In this document: in pieces, positions 1-4,985 of the stretch | Layout: every line of letters begins with the position of its first letter | Numbering within the stretch: the stretch's first letter is position 1 | Assembly: GCA_016649475.1 (NCBI GenBank) | Contig: JAENXP010000245.1 | Span: forward strand, 1 to 5,075 | Source of the DNA: Burkholderiales bacterium | GTDB lineage: Bacteria > Pseudomonadota > Gammaproteobacteria > Burkholderiales > SG8-39 | DNA: 5,075 nucleotides | Direction of reading: 5' to 3' | The notes under the pieces: generated by a model | What the model saw: only the letters and a program-made list of their open reading frames with translations | Database searches by the model: none | Told to the model about the DNA's origin: nothing | Made by a program: the position numbers and the translations under genes

Positions 1-1
1 C

Positions 2-283
2 AAGAACCCGTTGATCGCCGACCAGGTGTCGGTCAACTACCGTAAGGCCGACATCACGCCGAAGCAGCGCGCCATGCTCGATTTCGCCATGAAGACCGCG
101 CTCGAGCCCTGGACCATAGGCGACGCCGATTTCGAGGCCCTGCGCGGCCACGGCTTTTCCGACGAGGACATCTGGGACATCGGCGGCGTCGCCGCGTTCT
201 TCGCACTGTCCAACCGCATGGCCAACCTGATCAACATGCGGCCCAACGACGAGTTCTACACCCTCGGACGCGAGAAACGCTGA
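2..283 (+). CDS. Peroxidase-related protein (AhpD-like), C-terminal part
   Basis: The reading frame is open from the left edge and stops with TGA at 281-283, giving 93 visible residues; the true start lies outside the window. The visible part resembles the C-terminal half of the 'uncharacterized peroxidase-related enzyme' group (TIGR01926-type, AhpD / carboxymuconolactone decarboxylase fold). Supporting signs are the helical stretch KQRAMLDFAMK, the segment SDEDIWDIGGVAAFFALSNR, and the ending NDEFYTLGR. In this family the redox-active Cys-x-x-Cys/His region lies further upstream, so it cannot be checked here. Family members are thought to act as cytoplasmic thiol peroxidases, but most are uncharacterised. 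A second stop (TAG, 284-286) follows directly, and the next gene begins at 287, so the two plus-strand genes are probably cotranscribed. The family is fairly secure; substrate and physiological role are unknown. Confidence 0.85.
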   Translation, partial: KNPLIADQVSVNYRKADITPKQRAMLDFAMKTALEPWTIGDADFEALRGHGFSDEDIWDIGGVAAFFALSNRMANLINMRPNDEFYTLGREKR

Positions 284-286
284 TAG

Positions 287-721
287 ATGCGCACCCTCGT
301 CGTCTGGCTGATCAACGCACTGTCGCTGCTCGCGGTGCCCTATGTGCTGCCCTCGGTCAGCGTCGACAGCATTTACGCCGCCCTGGTGACGGCGCTGCTG
401 CTGGGCCTGATCAATGCCTTGATCCGGCCGGTCCTGGTGCTCATCACCCTGCCGATCACCATCCTCACCCTCGGACTGTTCACCCTGGTGATCAACGGCT
501 TTCTGTTCTGGTTCGTGGCCTCGTTCGTCGAAGGCTTTCGCGTCGGCGGCTTCTGGTCTGCATTTTGGGGCGCCATCGTGTACAGCCTGATCTCCGCAGT
601 GGCGAGTTGGCTGGTGCTGCCGCGCCCACCGCGTCCACCACGTCCACCGCCGCCGCAATGGCCGCCGGGGCCGCCGCCACCGACCGAGGACTATATCGAT
701 TCGACCGCGCGCCGGCTGTAA
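287..721 (+). CDS. PF04020-type (phage holin 4 / YvlD-like) four-helix membrane protein with Pro-rich tail
   Basis: This 144-residue protein starts at ATG 287, 3 bp after the preceding stop. Residues about 4-23, 28-47, 50-80 and 88-111 are hydrophobic and fit three or four inner-membrane helices. The pattern LLGLINALIRPVLVLITLPITILTLG, here split at residues 39-50 and 51-63, is typical of the PF04020 family, named for phage holins but common as a chromosomal protein. Its function is not established, and calling it a lysis holin would be unsafe without phage neighbours. The unusual part is residues 112-132: 15 of 21 are proline, with two PPPP runs (120-123 and 129-132), followed by an acidic then basic end. 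The DNA for the first part is a near-repeat of three 9-bp units encoding RPP (623-649). Such proline runs normally need elongation factor EF-P. The tail probably lies in the cytoplasm if there are four helices with both ends inside. Confidence 0.85.
   Translation: MRTLVVWLINALSLLAVPYVLPSVSVDSIYAALVTALLLGLINALIRPVLVLITLPITILTLGLFTLVINGFLFWFVASFVEGFRVGGFWSAFWGAIVYSLISAVASWLVLPRPPRPPRPPPPQWPPGPPPPTEDYIDSTARRL
623..649 (+). repeat. In-frame 9-bp tandem repeat encoding (Arg-Pro-Pro)x3
   Basis: Three successive 9-bp units of the form CGY-CCA-CCR occur inside the membrane-protein gene: cgcccaccg, cgtccacca, cgtccaccg. They encode RPPRPPRPP, and further proline codons follow. The units differ only at third codon positions. 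Such an array can change length by replication slippage without breaking the frame. Confidence 0.75.
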
Positions 722-753
722 TTGGCGCGCCGCGCCGCAGTCACAGCCGGTGC
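709..753. terminator. Inverted repeat spanning the 3' ends of two convergent genes (possible shared terminator)
   Basis: Positions 712-719 (ccggctgt) are the exact reverse complement of 743-750 (acagccgg). The match extends outward by a G-T pair (711/751) and two Watson-Crick pairs (710/752, 709/753), giving an 11-bp stem. The loop of 23 bases contains ggcgcgcc (724-731). The stem covers the stop codon of the plus-strand gene and the stop codon of the minus-strand gene, only 19 bp apart. There is no T-run on either side, so this is not a classical intrinsic terminator. It could slow transcription or protect 3' ends, but the high GC content makes a chance inverted repeat possible. Confidence 0.35.
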
Positions 754-1073
754 CACATCCACGCCAGCACCCACAGGCCGGCTACGGAAATGAACCCCAG
801 CGGAGCCCACAGATAGAGCCGGCGCTGCCGTTCGCGCTGGCGCTCTGATTCGGCGCGCGCGGCCGCCATCAGCGCGGCAAGGCGTTCCGCGGGATCCGCT
901 CCGGGCGCGCTCCTTGCGCTTTCAGGCGCGGGGGCAGCCGGCACGGTTCGTTTGACGCGAGCCACCTGCACCGTTGCGGACGAATCCGCCCGGGCCGGCG
1001 GCGCTTTTCCCAGCTGCACGCGCGCCTGCGCGATCAGCGCCGCTTCCCTGGCCGAGAGTTTGTCCGCGGACAC
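741..1073 (-). CDS. Small single-pass membrane protein of unknown function
   Basis: I do not recognise a family. The 110-residue protein starts at GTG (1073-1071), 9 bp after the rng stop codon, and ends at TGA (743-741). It has a polar, Ala/Pro-rich N-terminal two-thirds. A helical, charged stretch follows (about 61-86, PAERLAALMAAARAESERQR and more arginines), then one hydrophobic segment at about 87-107 ending in WHRL. The arginine cluster just before the membrane segment predicts the N-terminus in the cytoplasm and a very short C-terminal end outside, like a tail-anchored protein. Its position as the last gene behind rng suggests cotranscription, perhaps with translational coupling, since no clear Shine-Dalgarno is seen. 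The gene assignment rests on the close spacing, the sensible end beside the convergent gene, and the well-formed membrane segment. No function can be given. Confidence 0.65.
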   Translation of the reverse strand: MSADKLSAREAALIAQARVQLGKAPPARADSSATVQVARVKRTVPAAPAPESARSAPGADPAERLAALMAAARAESERQRERQRRLYLWAPLGFISVAGLWVLAWMWHRL

Positions 1074-1082
1074 GGGCCGGCC

Positions 1083-2561
1083 TTACAGGAGCACGATGTC
1101 GAACTGCTCCTGGGTGTAGCTCGACTCGGCCTGTATCGACACCGGCTTGCCGATGAAATCCTCGAGCATTGCGAGCGACTGCGACTCGTCTTCCAGGAAC
1201 AGATCGATCACCACCTGCGCGGCGAGGATGCGGAACTCGCGCGCGCTGAACTGGCGCGATTCGCGCAGGATCTCGCGCAGGATCTCGTAGCACACGGTGC
1301 GCGCGGCCTTGACCTGGCCGCGGCCGTCGCAGGTGGGGCAGGGTTCGCACAGCACGTGCGCCAGCGATTCGCGCGTGCGCTTGCGCGTCATCTCCACCAG
1401 GCCGAGCTGGGTGAAGCCGCTTATCGTCATGCGCGTGCGGTCGCGGGCGATCGCCTTGTTGAATTCGGCCAGCACTGCGTTGCGGTGCTCCGTGGTCTCC
1501 ATGTCGATGAAGTCGAGGATGATGATGCCGCCGAGATTGCGCAGGCGCAACTGGCGCGCGATCACCTGCGCCGCCTCCAGGTTGGTCTTGAATATGGTGT
1601 CGTCGAAATTGCGCAGGCCGACGAAGCCGCCGGTGTTGACGTCGATGGTGGTCATCGCCTCGGTCTGGTCGATGATCAGGTAGCCCCCCGACTTCAGGTC
1701 GACGCGGCGCGCCAGCGCGCGCTCGATCTCGTCCTCGACGCCGTAGAGGTCGAACAGCGGCCGCTCGCCGGTGTAATGGTCCAGCCGCGTGAGCACGTTC
1801 TGCGTGTAGTCGCGCGCGAACGCCTGCAGCTTGACGAAATTCTCGCGCGAGTCGATCAGGATGCGGCCGGTGTTCTCGTTGACGAAATCGCGCAGCACGC
1901 GCTGCGCCAGCGACAGGTCCTCGTACAGGAGCGAAGGCGCGGGTGCGGACAGGCTTTTCTCACGCAGGTCCTGCCACAGCTTGCGCAGGTACTGCAGGTC
2001 GTTCGCGAGCTCGGCGTCGCTGGCGGCCTCGGCCATGGTGCGGATGATGTAGCCGCCTTTCTCCTCCGCAGGCAGGATCTGCTTCACCCGCTCGAGCAGC
2101 AGCGCGCGCACGCCTTCGTCCTCGATGCGCTGCGAAATGCCGACATGCGTGTCCTGCGGCAGATGCACCAGCATCCTGCCGGCGATGCTGATCTGCGTCG
2201 ACAGGCGCGCACCCTTGGTGCCGATCGGATCCTTCACCACCTGCACCAGCAGGGGCTGGCCCTCGGAGAGGATTTTTTCGATCGGCTTTTGCACCGGCTT
2301 GCCCGCCTCCGCGGCGGAATGGCCGTTGGTGCGCTCCTCCCAGATATCGGCGACATGCAGGAACGCGGCGCGCTCCAGGCCGATCTCGACGAAGGCCGAC
2401 TGCATCCCCGGCAGCACGCGCGCCACCTTGCCCATGTAGATATTGCCCAGCAGCCCGCGGTTGGCCGAGCGCTCGATGTGCAGCTCCTGCGCGACGCCGC
2501 TGTGCATCACGGCCACCCGCGTTTCCTGCGGGGTCACGTTGATCAGGATGTCTTCGTTCAT
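1083..2561 (-). CDS. rng: Ribonuclease G
   Basis: RNase G is a single-strand-specific endoribonuclease of the RNase E/G family. It matures the 5' end of 16S rRNA and takes part in mRNA decay. The 492-residue product has the normal length for a stand-alone RNase G without the long RNase E scaffold tail. Seen in order: an S1-type RNA-binding domain at about 35-127 (GNIYMGKVARVLPGMQSAFV), the RNase H-like/5'-sensor region with R174-T175 in IIRTMAEAA, and the catalytic aspartates D307 (TTIDVNTG) and D350 (IILDFIDME), which correspond to the Mg-binding pair of E. coli RNase E. The Zn-link CPTCDGRG follows with C408 and C411, then a small C-terminal domain ending SYTQEQFDIVLL. The ATG at 2561 gives the expected N-terminus; its Shine-Dalgarno is weak. 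Upstream in the transcript is a folded repeat, which may affect its expression. Confidence 0.97.
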   Translation of the reverse strand: MNEDILINVTPQETRVAVMHSGVAQELHIERSANRGLLGNIYMGKVARVLPGMQSAFVEIGLERAAFLHVADIWEERTNGHSAAEAGKPVQKPIEKILSEGQPLLVQVVKDPIGTKGARLSTQISIAGRMLVHLPQDTHVGISQRIEDEGVRALLLERVKQILPAEEKGGYIIRTMAEAASDAELANDLQYLRKLWQDLREKSLSAPAPSLLYEDLSLAQRVLRDFVNENTGRILIDSRENFVKLQAFARDYTQNVLTRLDHYTGERPLFDLYGVEDEIERALARRVDLKSGGYLIIDQTEAMTTIDVNTGGFVGLRNFDDTIFKTNLEAAQVIARQLRLRNLGGIIILDFIDMETTEHRNAVLAEFNKAIARDRTRMTISGFTQLGLVEMTRKRTRESLAHVLCEPCPTCDGRGQVKAARTVCYEILREILRESRQFSAREFRILAAQVVIDLFLEDESQSLAMLEDFIGKPVSIQAESSYTQEQFDIVLL

Positions 2562-2589
2562 GCGGCCATTCTACTATCAAGGCAGTCAA

Positions 2590-2616
2590 GACAAGGAAGA
2601 CAAGGAAGACAAGGGG
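2590..2616. repeat. 9-bp tandem repeat, about three copies
   Basis: The unit gacaaggaa occurs at 2590-2598 and 2599-2607, and a third copy, gacaagggg, at 2608-2616 runs into the palindromic repeat. The last copy shares gacaagg with the outer edge of the inverted-repeat arm. The array therefore looks like an outward expansion, by slippage, of the end of that element. It lies 29 bp or more upstream of the rng start and would appear in the rng leader as a pyrimidine-rich stretch. Confidence 0.85.
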
Positions 2617-2684
2617 TCAGACCCCTTTTCCGACCCCAGTCGTAGTTGGCGAGCAGTGGCGAAGAAGGGGTCTGACCCCTTGTC
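2608..2684. repeat. Palindromic repeat element with 20-bp inverted arms between maf and rng
   Basis: Positions 2608-2627 (gacaaggggtcagacccctt) are the exact reverse complement of 2665-2684, separated by 37 bp. Each arm is itself nearly palindromic: aaggggtc and gacccctt flank one central base (2611-2627), and the second arm does the same (2665-2681). The RNA can therefore form either one 20-bp hairpin with a 37-base loop or two small hairpins of about 7 bp. The loop contains another short inverted repeat, cgac...gtcg (2631-2642). The pieces gacccc also recur at 2632-2637 and 2690-2694 in imperfect form. There is no coding content and no transposase. From general knowledge, GGGGTCAGACCCC-type palindromes occur as dispersed repeats in several Proteobacteria. 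Membership in such a family, perhaps of REP/MITE type, is inference here. Confidence 0.85.
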
Positions 2685-2693
2685 GCATGACCC

Positions 2694-2713
2694 CTGCTAG
2701 TCGCTGCTAGTCG
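2694..2713. repeat. Perfect 10-bp tandem duplication over the maf stop codon
   Basis: The decamer ctgctagtcg is present twice without a gap (2694-2703 and 2704-2713). The second copy contains the maf stop codon, read as TAG on the minus strand at 2709-2707. The first copy lies just beyond the end of maf, next to the palindromic element. It could be a slippage product, or a trace of the event that placed the repeat element here. No matching copy is seen on the other side of the element, so a classical target-site duplication is not supported. Confidence 0.85.
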
Positions 2714-3336
2714 GTCGTGGCGAAGCCGAAGCGCTGGAGCAGCAGCGCGGTCTCGTACAGCGGCAGGCCCATCACGCCGGAATAGCTGCCGCAGATCTCG
2801 GTGACGAACGCCCCGGCCCGGCCCTGAATGCCGTAGGCGCCGGCCTTGTCCATGGGTTCGCCGCTGGCGACGTAGCGATTGATCTCGGCGCTGCTGAGCT
2901 CGCGAAAGCATACCGCCGTCACCGACAGCTCGACCTCCATGCGCTCGACCAGCTTGAACGCGACCGCGGTCAGCACCTCGTGCTCGCGCCCCGACAGGCG
3001 TGCGAGGAACGACGCCGCCTCGGCCGCATCGACCGGGGTGCCGAGGATCTCGTCGCCGATGCACACCGTGGTGTCCGCGGCGAGCACGCCGCGCAGCGGC
3101 AATTTGCGCTGGATCAGCCGCATCCAGCCGCTCTCGGCCTTGTCGCGGCATACGCGCACCACATAGTCGCGCGGCTTTTCCCCTGGAAGCGGATTCTCAT
3201 CTACGTCGATGCCGCGCTCGGAGGTCATGCGCTGGGTCAGCACTTCGTGCGCGACGCCGATCTGGCGCAGCAGTTCGCGCCGGCGCGGGCTGCGCGAAGC
3301 AAGATAAATGGAGGAAGGCCCGGCCAAGTTGCTCAT
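2707..3336 (-). CDS. maf: Maf-type nucleoside triphosphate pyrophosphatase (dTTP/UTP-like, YhdE type)
   Basis: Maf proteins cleave nucleoside triphosphates to monophosphate and pyrophosphate, acting in the cytoplasm as house-cleaning enzymes. The 209-residue product has the usual length. Visible motifs are IYLASRSPRRRELL near the N-terminus (10-23), the acidic AADTTV with the likely catalytic D88, EPMDKAGAYGIQG (160-172), and GSYSGVMGLPL (183-193). The DKAGAYGIQG form is that of YhdE-type enzymes (dTTP, UTP and modified pyrimidines) rather than the YceF type (m7GTP), so pyrimidine specificity is inferred. The ATG at 3336 is chosen because it starts just before the conserved N-terminus and overlaps the rlmH stop by 4 bp (ATGA), which suggests translational coupling. 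The open frame extends further upstream to 3531, but that part is only the rlmH gene read in another frame. The stop lies in a duplicated decamer. Confidence 0.95.
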   Translation of the reverse strand: MSNLAGPSSIYLASRSPRRRELLRQIGVAHEVLTQRMTSERGIDVDENPLPGEKPRDYVVRVCRDKAESGWMRLIQRKLPLRGVLAADTTVCIGDEILGTPVDAAEAASFLARLSGREHEVLTAVAFKLVERMEVELSVTAVCFRELSSAEINRYVASGEPMDKAGAYGIQGRAGAFVTEICGSYSGVMGLPLYETALLLQRFGFATTD

Positions 3337-3824
3337 TCCCGGTGGTAGGGGTGGCCGCCGATGATGCTCACCGCGCGATAAAGCTGTTCGGACAGCAGCA
3401 CCCGCGCCAGGCCGTGCGGCAGCGTCATGCCCGACAGGCGCAGCTGCATCGCGCTGGATTTTTTCAGCGCCGCGTCCAGGCCGTCGGCGCTGCCGATCAA
3501 AAAGACCACCGGTCCGCCGTCCTGCGCCCACGCCTCGATCTGCACCGCGAGGCCGCAGGTACTCATATCCTTGCCGCGCTCATCGAGCGCGATCACACGG
3601 GCGCCCTTGGGCAGCGCGGCGCGGATGCGCACCGCTTCGGCCGCGAGCATTTGCGCCGCAGTCTTGCCGCTGCTGCGGGGTTCGGCCTTGATTTCCACCA
3701 GCTGCAGCGCGGTGCCCGGCGGCATGCGCTTGGCGTATTCGCGGCAGCCGTCGGTCACCCAGGAGGGCATGCGCGTTCCGACCGCGATCACCACGAACTT
3801 CAGCGCGGCTTGCGCGCGTCTCAC
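3333..3824 (-). CDS. rlmH: 23S rRNA (pseudouridine(1915)-N3)-methyltransferase RlmH
   Basis: RlmH is a SPOUT-class enzyme that uses S-adenosylmethionine to methylate pseudouridine 1915 in helix 69 of 23S rRNA, acting on assembled 70S ribosomes. Family signs are the N-terminal KFVVIAVGTRMPSWV (9-23), ARVIALDERGKDMST (75-89), the SAM-loop region VVFLIGSADGLD (106-117), and the highly typical C-terminus LPHGLARVLLSEQLYRA...GGHPYHRE (135-163). I place the start at GTG 3824-3822, which overlaps the rsfS stop as GTGA and gives 163 residues. The usual length is about 155, so there would be some seven extra residues (RRAQAA) before the conserved LKF. A CTG at 3803-3801 is the only codon directly at the conserved start and is less likely. 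One small oddity is Ser where LIGG is usual in the SAM loop. Confidence 0.95.
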   Translation of the reverse strand: MRRAQAALKFVVIAVGTRMPSWVTDGCREYAKRMPPGTALQLVEIKAEPRSSGKTAAQMLAAEAVRIRAALPKGARVIALDERGKDMSTCGLAVQIEAWAQDGGPVVFLIGSADGLDAALKKSSAMQLRLSGMTLPHGLARVLLSEQLYRAVSIIGGHPYHRE

Positions 3825-4201
3825 CCGGCCGCCGACTGCGTTTGCGCCGCCTGCTTGCGCGCACGCGGACGTTTTGGTTCGGGCTGGTCCCACAGCTCTT
3901 CGAGATTGTAGTACTGCCGGATGGTGGGCTGCATCACATGCACCACGATGGCGCCGAGGTCCACCAGAACCCACTCGCCGCTGTCTTCGCCTTCCACGGA
4001 AAGCACGGGATAGCCGCGCTCCTTCATTTTTTCACGCACGTTGTCGGCGAGCGCCTTGACCTGGCGCGTCGAATCCGCGCTGGCGATGATAATGCGCTCG
4101 AACAGGGGCGAGAGATGGGCGACTTTGAGCACGACGATGTCGCGGGCCTTGATGTCTTCGAGCGCGGTAATCGCCGCTTTTTCCATTTTGCGTATATCCA
4201 T
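3821..4201 (-). CDS. rsfS: Ribosome silencing factor RsfS
   Basis: RsfS (formerly YbeB/iojap) binds ribosomal protein uL14 on the large subunit and blocks joining with the small subunit, lowering translation in starvation. The product has 126 residues. It shows the family core: MDIRKMEKAAITALEDIKAR (1-20), the strand FERIIIASADSTRQVKALAD (34-53), and SVEGEDSGEWVLVDLGAIVV (68-87). The core closes with HVMQPTIRQYYNLEELW (88-104). A basic, low-complexity tail of about 22 residues follows (PKRPRARKQAAQ), as often in Betaproteobacteria. The ATG at 4201 matches the conserved MDIRK start. An AGGAG at 4220-4216 lies 14 bases upstream, rather far for an ideal ribosome binding site. An in-frame ATG at 4258 would add 19 non-conserved residues across a hairpin and is rejected. 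The stop overlaps rlmH by 4 bp. Confidence 0.95.
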   Translation of the reverse strand: MDIRKMEKAAITALEDIKARDIVVLKVAHLSPLFERIIIASADSTRQVKALADNVREKMKERGYPVLSVEGEDSGEWVLVDLGAIVVHVMQPTIRQYYNLEELWDQPEPKRPRARKQAAQTQSAAG

Positions 4202-4238
4202 TAGTTTCCGCGTATCTCCTATGTGTATTTGACGATGC

Positions 4239-4256
4239 GAGGGGAGAGGTCCCCTC
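4239..4256. other. Hairpin in the nadD-rsfS gap
   Basis: A perfect 7-bp inverted repeat, gagggga (4239-4245) and tcccctc (4250-4256), with a 4-base loop lies in the 93-bp gap between nadD and rsfS. No T-run follows on the minus strand, so it is not a standard terminator. It ends 37 bases before the rsfS start. It could be an RNA processing site or a weak attenuator between the two genes. A weaker A/T-rich inverted repeat, caaaa...ttttg (4281-4294), directly follows the nadD stop codon. I see no convincing -35/-10 promoter pair in this gap. Confidence 0.5.
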
Positions 4257-4294
4257 ATGCTCCCGCAACTTGCGCCCTAACAAAAGTCATTTTG

Positions 4295-4960
4295 CTAGCG
4301 CTTCCGGGAATAGAGCAGTTGCGACTGAATATAAGCGAGAACCGCGGCGGGAAGCAAATCGCTCACGTTCTCGCCCGCGGCAAGCCCGGCGCGCACGGCC
4401 GAGGCCGAGATGTCCATCGGCGGCATGGGAAAGCGCGCGATCCTGCCCGCCGCGCTCGCGCCCAGTTGTTCCGGCCGCGCGGAGCGGCGCGCGATCTCGG
4501 CCGAAAGCTCCGGCGAGGGCCCGCCGTCGGCGGGGATATATCCCGGCCGCGTGGCCACCGCGAAATGCGCGAGGTCGAACAACTCGCGCCAGCGCAGCCA
4601 GCTCGGCAGGCTCAGAAACGAATCGCTGCCCAGAATCAGCGCCAGCGGCTGCTCGTTGCCAAGCCGCGCGCGCATGCGCGTGAGCGTGTGCACGGTGTAG
4701 GTCGGCTCGCTGCGCCCGAGTTCGCTCTCGTCGATGCGATAACGCGGATTGCCCGCGGCGACCAGGCGCAGCATCGCCAGGCGCTCGCGTGTGCCAGCCA
4801 CCGGGGGCTCGCGGTGCCCGGGGCTGCCCGAGGGCAGCCACAGAATTTCGGCGAGAGGCAGTGCCGCCAGCGCCGCCTCCGCCAGCGCCACATGGCCCAG
4901 GTGCACCGGATCGAAGGTGCCGCCGAGTATGCCGCAGAGATTCGCGCCGGACGCGCTCAA
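4295..4960 (-). CDS. nadD: Nicotinate-nucleotide adenylyltransferase NadD
   Basis: NadD joins ATP and nicotinate mononucleotide to form deamido-NAD and pyrophosphate, an essential cytoplasmic step of NAD biosynthesis. The product has about 221 residues, normal for the family. Seen motifs are the nucleotidyltransferase signature GGTFDPVHLGH (13-23) with the HxGH histidines, and the segment PSGSPGHREPP (43-53) in the place of the usual PPHK-type loop. ELGRSEPTYTVHTL (80-93), ILGSDSF (109-115), WRELFDLAHFAV and the C-terminal MDISASAVR (182-190, equivalent to ISSTxIR) follow. No ATG is available near the N-terminus. I choose TTG at 4960-4958 because AGGA (4969-4966) lies 5 bases upstream. A second TTG at 4975 would add five residues but lacks a Shine-Dalgarno. 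The gene heads the recognised nadD-rsfS-rlmH-maf-rng cluster. Confidence 0.95.
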   Translation of the reverse strand: MSASGANLCGILGGTFDPVHLGHVALAEAALAALPLAEILWLPSGSPGHREPPVAGTRERLAMLRLVAAGNPRYRIDESELGRSEPTYTVHTLTRMRARLGNEQPLALILGSDSFLSLPSWLRWRELFDLAHFAVATRPGYIPADGGPSPELSAEIARRSARPEQLGASAAGRIARFPMPPMDISASAVRAGLAAGENVSDLLPAAVLAYIQSQLLYSRKR

Positions 4961-4965
4961 GCCGG

Positions 4966-4969
4966 TCCT
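4966..4969 (-). promoter_or_regulatory. Shine-Dalgarno AGGA deciding the nadD TTG start
   Basis: AGGA on the minus strand lies 5 bases before the TTG at 4960-4958. The alternative TTG at 4975-4973 has only GCACCTCCGT before it, which does not resemble a ribosome binding site. This favours the shorter NadD form. Confidence 0.5.
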
Positions 4970-4985
4970 GCGCAAACGGAGGTGC

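Noticed and set aside
287..721. Phage lysis holin
   Set aside because: The family name suggests it, but there is no endolysin or other phage gene nearby, and chromosomal members of this family are common outside prophages.
2611..2629. Simple intrinsic terminator (GC stem followed by TTTT on the plus strand)
   Set aside because: The T-run points in the plus direction, where no gene ends here; the arm has an exact inverted partner at 2665-2684, which a repeat element explains better.
1356..2645. A 429-codon open frame on the plus strand opposite rng
   Set aside because: It is antisense to a clearly real RNase G gene. Its product is rich in Arg, His, Gln, Leu and Ala, as expected from reading high-GC coding DNA on the wrong strand, and has no domain-like pattern.
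2590..2713. CRISPR-like array
   Set aside because: There are only two palindromic arms in inverted orientation plus a 9-bp tandem repeat, with no regular spacers and no cas genes.
3337..3531. N-terminal extension of Maf to 3531
   Set aside because: The extra 65 residues are rlmH sequence read in another frame and lack conservation; the ATG at 3336 fits the family start and the ATGA overlap.
3000..3911. A 303-codon open frame on the plus strand opposite maf, rlmH and rsfS
   Set aside because: It crosses three recognised genes in antisense, and its product is Arg/Ala/His-rich without motifs.
3825..3974. N-terminal extension of RlmH to 3974
   Set aside because: It lies wholly within rsfS in another frame and would make the protein some 58 residues longer than the family.
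4202..4294. Promoter for rsfS
   Set aside because: I scanned the gap on the minus strand and found no -35 and -10 pair with reasonable spacing.
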